64,000 nt of DNA from Nocardia suismassiliense. GTDB taxonomy: Bacteria > Actinomycetota > Actinomycetes > Mycobacteriales > Mycobacteriaceae. Numbering within the stretch: the stretch's first letter is position 1; every line of letters starts with the position of its first letter. Below are positions 56,147 through 64,000 of this stretch, piece by piece. The stretch covers positions 1,793,615 through 1,857,614 of the forward strand of contig NZ_LT985361.1 of the NCBI RefSeq assembly GCF_900269665.1, given 5' to 3'. The notes beneath the pieces are model-generated. The model did not search any database, was not told the DNA's origin, and was given only the letters and a program-made list of their open reading frames with translations. The position numbers were made by a program, and so were the translations under genes.

Positions 56147-57070
56147 GTGAGCGATAGGGATTCCGATGGCAGTTTGGATCTGAATCAGTTGCGCACATTT
56201 CTGGCCGTGCACCGGGCGGGGTCGATCACCGCGGGGGCCCGGCTGGTCGGATTGTCGCAGCCCACGGTAACCGCGCAACTACAGGCACTGGAGAAGCGGC
56301 TGGAGCAACGCCTGTTCGAGCGGCTGCCGCGCGGCGTCGCGCCGACGGCGGCCGCCGCGGAGTTGGCGGCGCGGATCGCCGAACCGTTGGACGCCTTGAA
56401 CGCGGTCGCCGGACGGAATGTCGCGGCGCAGTTCGAAGCGCAGCCACCGGTCCGGTTGGCAGGCCCTGCGGAAATGCTTGCGGTGCAGGCGCTTCCGGCG
56501 TTGGCGCCGCTGGTGGCGGACGGTGTCCGGCTGACCGTGACGGCCGGGCTCTCGGAAGATCTGCTGGCCGGGCTGCGCGCCGGTCACCACGACATCGTGG
56601 TGTCGACCGTGCGCCCGCGGGGCCGGACGGTGGTCGCCGAGGCGTTGTCGGACGAGGAATTCGTCCTGGTCGCCGCGCCCGCTGTCGCCCAGCGGATCGA
56701 CCTCGCGCAGCTGCGCGCCGAGGGTCCGGCCGCGTTGACCACGGTCCCGCTCGTCAGCTACGCCGCCGATCTACCGATCCTGCGCCGGTACTGGCGGCAC
56801 GTCTTCGGCATCCGGCTGGCCGGCGAGGCCGCGGTGATCGTCTCGGATCTGCGTGCTGTCGCCGCCGCGGTCGCCGCGGGCGCGGGGATCAGCGTGCTGC
56901 CGCGTTATCTGTGTGCGGCCCAGCTGGATTCGGGCGCCCTGGTCACCCTGCTCGACCCGCCGGACCCGCCGATCAACACCGGCTTCCTGGTCCGCCGCCC
57001 CGGCACCGTCGCCCGCCCGCACGTCGACCTCGTGCACGCGCACCTGCGCGCCGCCGCCCGCACCTGGTAG
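56147..57070 (+). CDS. LysR-family regulator
   Basis: 307 residues. N-terminal HTH LDLNQLRTFLAVHRAGSIT with SQPTVTAQLQALEKRL, then a periplasmic-binding-type effector domain. GTG start. Its stop codon is the first base of a palindromic repeat at 57070. No co-regulated gene is obvious. Confidence 0.9.
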   Translation: MSDRDSDGSLDLNQLRTFLAVHRAGSITAGARLVGLSQPTVTAQLQALEKRLEQRLFERLPRGVAPTAAAAELAARIAEPLDALNAVAGRNVAAQFEAQPPVRLAGPAEMLAVQALPALAPLVADGVRLTVTAGLSEDLLAGLRAGHHDIVVSTVRPRGRTVVAEALSDEEFVLVAAPAVAQRIDLAQLRAEGPAALTTVPLVSYAADLPILRRYWRHVFGIRLAGEAAVIVSDLRAVAAAVAAGAGISVLPRYLCAAQLDSGALVTLLDPPDPPINTGFLVRRPGTVARPHVDLVHAHLRAAARTW

Positions 57071-57141
57071 CCGCACACTTTCTGATTTCCCGCACATGGA
57101 ATCGCATGCGATTCGGTATGCGGGAAATCAAAAAGTATGCG
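57070..57141. repeat. Palindromic repeat, second close copy
   Basis: Same sequence family as 43094-43167: GCCGCACACTTTCTGATTTC, then a central GGAATCGCATGCGATTCGG, then GGGAAATCAAAAAGTATGCG. It starts on the final base of the LysR stop codon and lies before the convergent disrupted regulator. The two copies differ at only a few positions. Confidence 0.85.
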
Positions 57142-57230
57142 TCGCAGCGGACTTCGGGCCGATGGAGGCGCGGTAGCAGTGTGCGGCGGATCGAGAGTGT
57201 GCCAGCCGTGTGTCCCGGGTGGAGGGTGCG

Positions 57231-58028
57231 CTAGGCGCGGGCCGCGCGGGTGCGGAGGATGTCGGCGGTCTGCGCGTCGGCGGGGAGGAACGCTTCCAGG
57301 TGCAGTTCGGCGAGGGTGATGTCGGTGGCGGTGGCGAACGAGGTGAGGGTGGTGATGAGTCGCAGCTCCCCGTCGTCGCTGCGCAGCCGCAGTGGCACCG
57401 CGAAACCGAGGTGGTCCGGGCCTGGTTCGGCCTGGGGCAGATAGCCTTCCAGTTCCTCGATCAATTCGCCGAGGGCCGCGTCGGGGCTGCGGGACACCTG
57501 GCCGCGCAGTGCCTCGATGACGTGCCTGCCCCACTCGGGCAGGTTCGCCACGCGCTTGGCCAGCCCGTCCGGATGTTAAGCGAGGCGCAGCACATTGATC
57601 GGCGGCTCCAGCAGTTCCGGGGCTGCCCCCTCGGTGAGCACCTCGAAGGCCGCGTTGGCGGCGAGCAGGATGCCGCGCGGGCGCACCACCAGCGCGGGGT
57701 AGGGCTGGTGGCCGTCCAGAATCGTTTTCAGTGCCTCGCGTACCGGACCCAATTCCGGTGTGTCGAGGTTGGATTCGGGAAAGGCCGGCGCGTATCCCGC
57801 CGCGAGCAGCAGGCTGTTGCGTTCCCGCAGAGACAATTCCAGCGACTCCGCCAGCCGCACCACCATGGTGCGCCCGGGCCGCGATCGACCTTGCTCCAGG
57901 AAGCTCAGATGCCGCTGGGTGGTGTCCGCCCGGATCGCGAGGTCGAGCTGGCTGACCCGGCGCAGGGTCCGCCAATGCTTCAGCTCACGGGCGAATCCGG
58001 GTGCTGCGATCGCCGTTGTCATGTGCAC
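57231..58028 (-). pseudogene. XRE/MmyB-type regulator broken by an in-frame stop
   Basis: The first 150 codons encode an XRE helix-turn-helix (RRVSQLDLAIRADTTQRHLS) and the start of an MmyB-type ligand domain. After PINVLRLA a TAA stop (57576-57578) appears where family members continue ALHPDGL. The same reading frame then goes on with HPDGLA, VANLPEWGRHV and GFAVPLRL to 57231, the rest of the domain. One base change from TTA (Leu) to TAA would explain it. Either a pseudogene or a sequencing error. Confidence 0.85.
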
Positions 58029-58099
58029 AGTCTTATCCGATGGGGGCTCGCTCGCGATTCCGCGGAGGGTATGAGCAGCAGCTTCTCCACGATTCGGCT

Positions 58100-58115
58100 A
58101 TTCCCTGCCGGGAAT
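58100..58115. promoter_or_regulatory. Operator candidate before the SnoaL/MDR operon
   Basis: ATTCCC-TGCC-GGGAAT, perfect 6-base arms, between the divergent disrupted regulator and the SnoaL-like gene. A logical binding site for that regulator or another HTH protein. Confidence 0.45.
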
Positions 58116-58150
58116 CGCGCGGTATCGGCGAGACGGCAAAACTCTGTTCC

Positions 58151-58597
58151 ATGAGCAAGCAACTGAACGACAACGAACTGGCCCGCTTCGCCGAAGAGTA
58201 CGCGGCGCAGTGGAACGAGTCCGACCCCGAGGCCCGGCGCAAGCGGATTCGGGAACTGTGGGCGCCCACCGGTGCGCAGACCCTGGTCGACCCGCCGGCG
58301 GAGATGCGGGAAGAGGCTGAGCGCCTACAATTCCCGATGCCCGCACTGAAGGTGCGCGGCCATGACGCCATGGACCGCAGGATGACGCGGGCCTACGAGA
58401 TGTTCATCGCGTCGGGCGAGTACGAGTTCGCCGTCGCGGCACCGGCATTCCGTTTGCCCGCCGGACTCGTCGGGGTGAGCTGGACCATGGTGGCCAAGGC
58501 CGACGGTGCGGTCGCGGGCGGCGGCTTCGAGGTCATCGGCCTCGACGACGAGGGCCGGATCCTGTCCGACCACCAGTACATCGAGGGCGTGCGATGA
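58151..58597 (+). CDS. SnoaL-like (NTF2-fold) protein
   Basis: 148 residues. LARFAEEYAAQWNESDPEAR and GGGFEVIGLDDEGRILSDHQ fit the SnoaL-like fold. No signal peptide. It overlaps the next gene's start by four bases (ATGA). The role is unknown; such proteins act as small-molecule isomerases or binders. The gap to the disrupted regulator includes an operator-like palindrome. Confidence 0.85.
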   Translation: MSKQLNDNELARFAEEYAAQWNESDPEARRKRIRELWAPTGAQTLVDPPAEMREEAERLQFPMPALKVRGHDAMDRRMTRAYEMFIASGEYEFAVAAPAFRLPAGLVGVSWTMVAKADGAVAGGGFEVIGLDDEGRILSDHQYIEGVR

Positions 58598-59613
58598 ACG
58601 GCCTTGCGTATCACCTGGATCCACTGCGCGGACTCGACGGCCTGACCACGGCGGCGCAGAACCTGCCCGAGCCGGGCCCGAACCAAGTCGTGATCGAGGT
58701 GCTGGCGGCCTCGCTCAACCGGCGCGACCTGATGCTGATGGACGGCGACTACCCGCTGCCCGCCACGCCGGGCATCGTCCCGCTCTGCGATGGCGTCGGG
58801 ACGGTGATCGCGGTGGGCGAGAACGTGACCCGGGCCGAAGTGGGTGACCGGATCACCGCGAGCTACTTCGTGCGATGGATCGACGGGCCGCAGCGGCTGG
58901 CCACGGTCATCGAGCAGTACGGCGCCACCTTCCACGGCATGCTCGCCACTTACGCGGTGCTCGAGCAGGATTCGGTGGTGCACGTGCCCGAGCACCTGAC
59001 CGATATCGAAGCGGCGACGCTGACCTGTGCGGGAGTCGTTGCGTGGGCGGCACTCACGAAGCCGGTGCCGGTGGCGCCCGGCGACACCGTGCTCACGGTG
59101 GGCAGCGGAACCGTGGCGCTGTTCGCCGTGCAGCACGCCACAATGCTGGGCGCGCGGGTCCTGTCGATAACCTCCAACCCGGTCAAGGCCGAACGGCTGC
59201 GCAAGCTCGGGGCGGACGAGGTGATCGATCGCACCGAGACACCGGACTGGGACGCGGCGGTCCAGGAACTGACCGGCGGCGACGGCGTCGAGCACGTCGT
59301 GGACACCGTCGGGCTGCCGACACTGTCGAAATCCGTTCGCTCCGGCGCATACAACGCGCAGATCACCATGATCGGTGCGATGCCGACCGCGGTGGCGGAG
59401 CCGGTCGGCGAGGTGTTCGGCACGCAGTACGTATCGATCCGCCGCGTCGCCGTCGGCAGCCGCACCGACTTCGAGGCGATGAACCGGGCGATCAGCGAAC
59501 ACCGCATCCGGCCGGTCATCGATCGGGTGTTCGCGCTCGACGATGCGGTGCAGGCGTACCGCTACTTCCGCGACGACGACCCGTTCGGCAAGGTTGTCGT
59601 GCGCATGTCCTGA
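58594..59613 (+). CDS. MDR-type zinc-independent quinone/alcohol oxidoreductase
   Basis: 339 residues. GroES-like N-terminal domain (AASLNRRDLMLMDGDYPL, VLCDGVGTVIAVG-like) and Rossmann domain with TVGSGTVALFAVQHA. No clear zinc-binding cysteine set, so it is probably of the quinone-reductase-like MDR branch. Overlap with the SnoaL-like gene indicates a shared pathway. Confidence 0.88.
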   Translation: MNGLAYHLDPLRGLDGLTTAAQNLPEPGPNQVVIEVLAASLNRRDLMLMDGDYPLPATPGIVPLCDGVGTVIAVGENVTRAEVGDRITASYFVRWIDGPQRLATVIEQYGATFHGMLATYAVLEQDSVVHVPEHLTDIEAATLTCAGVVAWAALTKPVPVAPGDTVLTVGSGTVALFAVQHATMLGARVLSITSNPVKAERLRKLGADEVIDRTETPDWDAAVQELTGGDGVEHVVDTVGLPTLSKSVRSGAYNAQITMIGAMPTAVAEPVGEVFGTQYVSIRRVAVGSRTDFEAMNRAISEHRIRPVIDRVFALDDAVQAYRYFRDDDPFGKVVVRMS

Positions 59614-59622
59614 GCGACGCTC

Positions 59623-60345
59623 TCAGGGGCAGGTGCTGAGTTCCCGTGTCATGGCATCTTTCTCGGCCTGGGTGACCCAGAGCTGGTAGGCCGCTTTGAC
59701 CTGGATCTGCCTGGTCAGGTAGGCGCAGCGGTAGCCCTTGCTCGGCGGCAGCCAGCTGGCCGCGTCGGAGTCGCTCTTGGACTGGTTGGTCGGGCCGTCG
59801 ACGGCCTGCAGGTTCAGCGGATCGTTGGCCAGGTCACGGCGGCGCGCCTCGGAAAGCTGTTGCGCGCCTTTCTGCCAGGCGTCCGACAGCGCGATGACGT
59901 GGTCGATCTGCACGTCGTCGGAGGTCTTCGGGCCGCGGACGAACTTGATGGTCTTGCCGGTGTACGGGTCGTTCAGGGTGCCGGTGGCGACCACGCAGCG
60001 GCTGTTGTCCTTGAAGGTGACCTCGGTGAGATCCCGCTGCAGGATGTCGTTTCGGGTGTCGCACTTGTTGTGGCCACCGGGGACGGACACGTCATCGGTC
60101 CAGGCGGGGCCGAATTGTTCACGGGGGTAACCGGGTTTGGGGGCGCGGCCGGCCACCCGGATCGTCTCCAGCAGGGCGAGGGTGTCGCGGCCGGGCATGC
60201 TGGCGGGCGCGTCGGCGCAGAGGGTGGAGCCGCACTGCGCGCTCGCTCTGGGGGATTCGACTCGGTTCACGTAGTAGTAGGACACTCCGATGAATGTCGC
60301 GATGGCCAGCCCGATCAGAGCGAGCCGCTGCACTGTGAACTTCAT
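59623..60345 (-). CDS. Exported HNH-family nuclease (DUF1524-like)
   Basis: 240 residues. N-terminal hydrophobic segment at 8-22 (signal or anchor), then a C-terminal HNH fold with IDHVIALSDAWQKGAQQL and LNLQAVDGPTNQSKSD. Its DNA/RNA target would be outside the cell. Cysteines (QCGSTLCADA, NKCDTRND) may form disulfides. Start at 60345 follows AGGAAG. It could be nutritional or competitive. Confidence 0.88.
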   Translation of the reverse strand: MKFTVQRLALIGLAIATFIGVSYYYVNRVESPRASAQCGSTLCADAPASMPGRDTLALLETIRVAGRAPKPGYPREQFGPAWTDDVSVPGGHNKCDTRNDILQRDLTEVTFKDNSRCVVATGTLNDPYTGKTIKFVRGPKTSDDVQIDHVIALSDAWQKGAQQLSEARRRDLANDPLNLQAVDGPTNQSKSDSDAASWLPPSKGYRCAYLTRQIQVKAAYQLWVTQAEKDAMTRELSTCP

Positions 60346-60822
60346 CGAGCTTCCTAACGCCAACCACCTGAACTATATCGGGCGCCAACGTATCCGGCGG
60401 CCGAGGTCGTGGAAGTGATTGGGGGGTATGACGTTCCGCACAGCCAAGGGGGCTGGATACAGCACCACCCTCGAGTCGCCGTGCCGGCGCCGACTCGAGG
60501 GTGGCTGATCACGAGGGAGATCGACCGTCGCGCGGGGGTGCGAATGGGTGTCCAGTCCATGTTCCGCACCCACCGACACCGCGGGTCCGATGAGGGAGGA
60601 CCCGAGCTGTCGAACCGCGCCGGGCGAGCTCGCTCGTGATGATCGTGAGTAGCTTGTTGCTACGTATTGAGACAGTAGATAGCGGGACCTGATCTTGGCA
60701 AGCCGATCGCTCTGATTCGGGATTATTCTCAGGTTCATTTCAGAATGATTGTTAGTTCTACTGGATTCGTACGGATATGGCGGTCGGTTGCGTGCCGCGT
60801 CGACGTGCAGATCCGGCACCGT
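60346..60822. other. Intergenic region with a stem-loop
   Basis: About 477 bases. It holds a 14-bp perfect inverted repeat, CCACCCTCGAGTCG (60465-60478) and CGACTCGAGGGTGG (60491-60504), with a 12-base loop. Around it are AT-rich stretches (GAATGATTGTTAG, TTATTCTCAGG). No convincing gene is present. Confidence 0.55.
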
Positions 60823-61752
60823 TCAGTCGCGCGGTGCCACCGAGGCGGCGAACCCGTCCAGGAGATGTTGCAGGCCGAATTCGAAGAGCCGGTCGATGTC
60901 GAACTGAAAGTCGTTGCGCTCGTTGAGCCGTGCGAGCGTGGGAAACTGCCCGCCGGCCAGGAACTGCTCGAACTCCGGCTCGCGCACATCCCACGGTTCG
61001 ACCGGTGCGCCTGCCCGGCGTAGCCCGGCTTCCAATTCCAGGTTCACGGCGATGCCGCGCACGTAGCTGTACAGCGAGACGTGCGCGTAGATCACGGCGT
61101 CCGGACCGAGACCGAGGTCGTCGAAGGCGCGCACCGCCCATTCGGTGTGCGCCAGCAACTTCGGCGTCGGATCCGGCTGATTCACCCAGATGGCCGCGAC
61201 CACCCACGGATGCCGGTGGTACATCGCCCATTGCAGGCGGGCGAGCACTTCCAGGCGTTCGCGCCAGCCCGCGGGCGCCGGGTTCGGGAAGTCGGCTTCA
61301 CCGAAAGCCGCGTCCGCCATCAGCAGCACCAGTCGATCCTTGCTGCCCACGTGGCGATACAGCGACATGGTCGGCACGCCGAGTTCGGTGGCCACGCGGC
61401 GCATCGACAGTGCCGCAAGCCCTTCGGCGTCGGCGATGGCCATACCCGCGCGCACCACCAGCTCCGCGGTCAGTTCGGTATCGCGGCTGTGCTCGCGCGC
61501 GGGTGCGGCCTGCGGGGTGTCCACCACGGTGCCGACACCCGGGACGGCACGCACCACTCCTTCCTGGCGCAGCACGGCCAGCACCTTGGTCGCGGTGGCG
61601 ATGGCGACGCCCCACTCCTTGGTGATCTGCCGTGCGGAGGGCACCCGGTCGCCGGCCCGCAGCTCGCCGGAGGTGATCCGCTGCTGGATCTCCGCGGCGA
61701 TACGCAGGTAGGGCGGGGTGGCGTCGGCGGCGCCAGCTGTACTAGTACGCAT
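60823..61752 (-). CDS. GntR-TetR fusion transcriptional regulator
   Basis: 309 residues. The first 75 form a GntR-type winged helix (RVPSARQITKEWGVAIATAT), followed by a TetR HTH (ALSMRRVATELGVPTMSLYR) and a TetR C-terminal domain. Two DNA-binding domains in one chain are unusual, though similar fusions exist in actinobacteria. Divergent from an FAD monooxygenase gene across 117 bases that hold an inverted repeat and two CTAGTACGC repeats. Confidence 0.88.
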   Translation of the reverse strand: MRTSTAGAADATPPYLRIAAEIQQRITSGELRAGDRVPSARQITKEWGVAIATATKVLAVLRQEGVVRAVPGVGTVVDTPQAAPAREHSRDTELTAELVVRAGMAIADAEGLAALSMRRVATELGVPTMSLYRHVGSKDRLVLLMADAAFGEADFPNPAPAGWRERLEVLARLQWAMYHRHPWVVAAIWVNQPDPTPKLLAHTEWAVRAFDDLGLGPDAVIYAHVSLYSYVRGIAVNLELEAGLRRAGAPVEPWDVREPEFEQFLAGGQFPTLARLNERNDFQFDIDRLFEFGLQHLLDGFAASVAPRD

Positions 61753-61801
61753 GGCACGAATACTAACCACTTCACCAGCACAGTGTGCGCTAGTACGCTA
61801 T

Positions 61802-61833
61802 GTACAACGTACGGGCTGTCATGTACGTTGTAC
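61802..61833. promoter_or_regulatory. Operator of the GntR-TetR regulator
   Basis: GTACAACGTAC and GTACGTTGTAC are perfect 11-base arms 10 bases apart. Next to it CTAGTACGC occurs twice (61742-61750 and 61790-61798). They fill the gap between divergent starts, so a dual-domain regulator could bind two distinct sites. Confidence 0.7.
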
Positions 61834-61869
61834 TCCGACAGCTCGAAGCGCAGCAGAAGTGAGAACGCC

Positions 61870-63009
61870 ATGACGAACAAGAACATCCTGATTTCCGGCG
61901 CCGGAGTCGCAGGCCCGGCGCTGGCGTACTGGCTGCGCAGGCACGGCTACACCCCGACGGTGGTGGAGCGGGCGGCGGCACCGCGCCCCGGCGGTTATGC
62001 GGTCGACTTCCGCGGCCCGGCGATCACGGTGCTCGACCGGATGGGGATCCTCGACGAGGTGCGCAAGTACAGCACCACCATTCGCGACAGCAAGGTGGTG
62101 GACAGCGACGGGCGCCACCTCGTGACCATGCCGGCGGCGATCTTCGCCGGTGAACTGGAGGTGCTCAAGAGCGATCTGACCGACATCCTCTACGCACTGA
62201 CCAAGGACGAGACCGAGTACCTCTTCGACAACTCGATCACCGCGCTCGACGAGGAAGCCGACGGCGTGCTGGTGCATTTCGAACGAGGCGAGCCGCGCCG
62301 GTTCGACCTCGTGGTCGGCGCGGACGGGATGTACTCGAAGGTGCGGGCCCTCGCCTTCGGCGAGCACGCGGACTACCTCCACCACTTGGGCGTCTACAAC
62401 GCCATCTTCGCCACCGACAACTTCCTGAACCTCGACTACGAGGGCTTGGCCTGCCAGCTCGGCAACGGCAGGTCGGCGAATGTGTTCAGCGCCAGGGACA
62501 ACACCGAGGCCCGCGCCGCGCTGTACTTCGCCGCGGAGCTGCTCGACTACGACCGGCGTGATCTCGATGCCCAGAAGCGGCTCCTGGCCGAACGTTTCGC
62601 GGGGGACGGCTGGGAGATGCCGCGCCTGCTGGAGTATCTGGCCGCGTCGTCGGACCTGTACCTGACGCCGGTCAGTCAGGTCCGCATGGACACCTGGTCG
62701 ACGGGCCGGATCGTGCTGCTCGGCGACGCCTGCGCCTGCGCGTCACCGCTGTCCGGTCGCGGCACCTCACAGGCTCTTGTCGGTGCCTATGTCCTGGCGG
62801 GTGAACTGGCCACCGCCGCAGGTGATTACGCCGCCGCGTTCGCCAGTTACGAGAACCAGCTGCGCGACTACGTGAAAGTCAACCAGGCAGGTGCTGAGGA
62901 AGTGGTCGGCATGATGTTCGCCGAACCGCCGCCGCAGGAGGTGTTCGACGCGATGGCCGCCAACCCGCCGGAGGCCGATCCCGAACTCGTCACCTTGAAG
63001 AACTACTGA
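61870..63009 (+). CDS. FAD-dependent monooxygenase (TetX-like)
   Basis: 379 residues. ISGAGVAGPALAYWL (FAD), GADGMYSKVRALAFGE (DG) and VLLGDACACASPLSGRGTS (GD). Similar class to the enzyme at 52507 but only distantly alike. Divergent from the fusion regulator, which likely senses its substrate. Possibly acts in drug or xenobiotic oxidation. Confidence 0.9.
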   Translation: MTNKNILISGAGVAGPALAYWLRRHGYTPTVVERAAAPRPGGYAVDFRGPAITVLDRMGILDEVRKYSTTIRDSKVVDSDGRHLVTMPAAIFAGELEVLKSDLTDILYALTKDETEYLFDNSITALDEEADGVLVHFERGEPRRFDLVVGADGMYSKVRALAFGEHADYLHHLGVYNAIFATDNFLNLDYEGLACQLGNGRSANVFSARDNTEARAALYFAAELLDYDRRDLDAQKRLLAERFAGDGWEMPRLLEYLAASSDLYLTPVSQVRMDTWSTGRIVLLGDACACASPLSGRGTSQALVGAYVLAGELATAAGDYAAAFASYENQLRDYVKVNQAGAEEVVGMMFAEPPPQEVFDAMAANPPEADPELVTLKNY

Positions 63010-63013
63010 TCGG

Positions 63014-64000
63014 TCAACGGGGCGCAGGGGCGGGCCGAAGCAGCGCGCCGTTCAGTACGCCGCGAGCAGTGCGCACCGCCACCGCCGACCACGCGGCGAC
63101 CAGAGCGACATAGAGGATGATCGCGATGGCGGCGAAAAGGTTTGCGCCGGTGTGGGTGTAGAGCACGGTGCTCCCGGTGACACAGGTGCCGAGCGGGAAG
63201 GTGAAGCCCCACCAGGTCAGGTTGAAGGTCAATTCGCCTGCACGATAGGCCTTTACGGTGACCGCACTCGCCAGTGCCAGCCACAGCATGGCGAACCCCC
63301 AGGTGGCGAGGCCGAAGATGACCGAGAAGACCAGCAGGCCCTTGGCGTAGAGGTCGGGCATGGCCGCGGGGGCCACAGTGGCGAGCAGGCCTGCGGCGGT
63401 GACGGATTGACCGAGCGGCCCGAGCACGATCCACAGGGTGGGCACCATGCTCGCGGCCGGGGTGCCGTGATGCACCAGCCGCGACCAGATCATGGTGATG
63501 GTGACCAGGGCGGCGATCAGGCTGAGGCCGAACATCGCGACACAGAGCAGCAGCATGGTCATCCGCAGCTGACCCGCGGGGGTGTGCGGGATGAGCAGGG
63601 CGCCCATCGCGGCGGACACCATCGGCGGGACCACCGGCATCAACCAGCCACCGAACGCGGCATCGGCGCCGACGCGGTGCCTGGTGAACATCCGGTAGGG
63701 GACGGCGAAGGCGGTCAGCAGGCCCAGCACGGTGCCCGCGATCCACAGCACCCAGTCGATCGCCACCGCGGCGGGCATGCCGATCACGTCGGAACCGAGC
63801 AGCAGGGTGCCGCCGCCGACGGTCAGCAGCGCCATCGGCGGTGCGCCGAAGAACTGCGACATCACCGGGTGGTTGCGATGGTCGCGGGCGGTGTCGGGGA
63901 AGCGCACCCAGTGGGCGACCCACGCGACGCTCAAAGCCACCAGCAGCGCGGCGGCCAGCGCCCACACGACAGTCGCGGCGCCGCGCAATCCGGGGAACTG
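63014..64000 (-). CDS. TDT-family (TehA/SLAC1-like) membrane transporter, N-terminus cut off
   Basis: At least 328 residues with about 10 membrane segments, such as MLLLCVAMFGLSLIAALVTI. The reading frame remains open to the window end (FPG before LRGAATVV), so the start is outside. Family members carry C4-dicarboxylates, tellurite or sulfite. It ends 4 bases after the convergent FAD monooxygenase stop. Confidence 0.85.
   Translation of the reverse strand, partial: QFPGLRGAATVVWALAAALLVALSVAWVAHWVRFPDTARDHRNHPVMSQFFGAPPMALLTVGGGTLLLGSDVIGMPAAVAIDWVLWIAGTVLGLLTAFAVPYRMFTRHRVGADAAFGGWLMPVVPPMVSAAMGALLIPHTPAGQLRMTMLLLCVAMFGLSLIAALVTITMIWSRLVHHGTPAASMVPTLWIVLGPLGQSVTAAGLLATVAPAAMPDLYAKGLLVFSVIFGLATWGFAMLWLALASAVTVKAYRAGELTFNLTWWGFTFPLGTCVTGSTVLYTHTGANLFAAIAIILYVALVAAWSAVAVRTARGVLNGALLRPAPAPR

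Noticed and set aside
60373..60819. 148-residue open frame in the gap before the HNH gene
   Set aside because: Codon bias is poor, the frame runs across the stem-loop at 60465, and no start signal is seen.

Overview
The window is a stretch of chromosome from a high-GC, mycolic-acid-type actinobacterium, most likely a Nocardia. The reasons are the GC-rich codon use with many GTG starts, MmpL-type transporters, a DUF3558 lipoprotein with ESX (type VII) partner genes and EspG, the GlgE maltosyltransferase, NucS in place of MutS/MutL, and long collinearity, as I recall it, with the Mycobacterium tuberculosis Rv1321-Rv1343c segment that follows the rRNA operon. The species call is inference; the gene order is read from the sequence.

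Layout. 1-386: 3' end of 23S rRNA, 5S rRNA and a strong rrn terminator. 434-9361: an accessory block between 5S and nucS. It holds two copies of a module (upstream element, small exported four-cysteine protein, MmpL/RND transporter) flanking a membrane desaturase and a rubredoxin, then a rhomboid-like membrane protein. 9431-24854: conserved core with nucS, a DivIVA-domain coiled-coil protein, methylmalonyl-CoA epimerase, acetyl-CoA acetyltransferase, a thioredoxin-fold protein without the CxxC, and the alpha-glucan genes glgB, glgE and glgP. A LysE exporter, a TetR/glyoxalase pair and a SnoaL-like lipoprotein sit inside the glucan cluster. 24996-31592: inserted block with a purine permease, DoxX, a RidA-like protein, a four-gene ESX-substrate operon ending in espG, and a methyltransferase.

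31780-44012: dinG, pncA and pncB (NAD salvage), clpS, an AosR-like regulator, a P1-family peptidase, mec-cysO-cysM (CysO-dependent cysteine synthesis), a rhomboid protease, a cyclic-nucleotide phosphodiesterase, rph, rdgB and two small membrane proteins. murI, which in M. tuberculosis lies between the rhomboid and phosphodiesterase genes, is not at this place.

44110-64000: accessory region rich in regulators. It holds an SDR, a secreted lipase, two TetR genes, a small basic protein and a SigB-like sigma factor, a drug-efflux MFS protein with a C-terminal winged-helix-like extension, a PadR gene with an FAD monooxygenase, an ABC exporter, a LysR gene, an XRE/MmyB-type regulator broken by one stop codon beside its likely SnoaL/MDR targets, an exported HNH nuclease, a GntR-TetR fusion regulator divergent from a second FAD monooxygenase, and a TDT-family transporter cut by the window end.

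The most unusual items are the duplicated exported-protein/MmpL modules around a desaturase and rubredoxin, a family of long palindromes (74 bp at 43094, 72 bp at 57070, a diverged one at 434), and several clear palindromic operators. I saw no CRISPR array, tRNA, integrase or insertion sequence.
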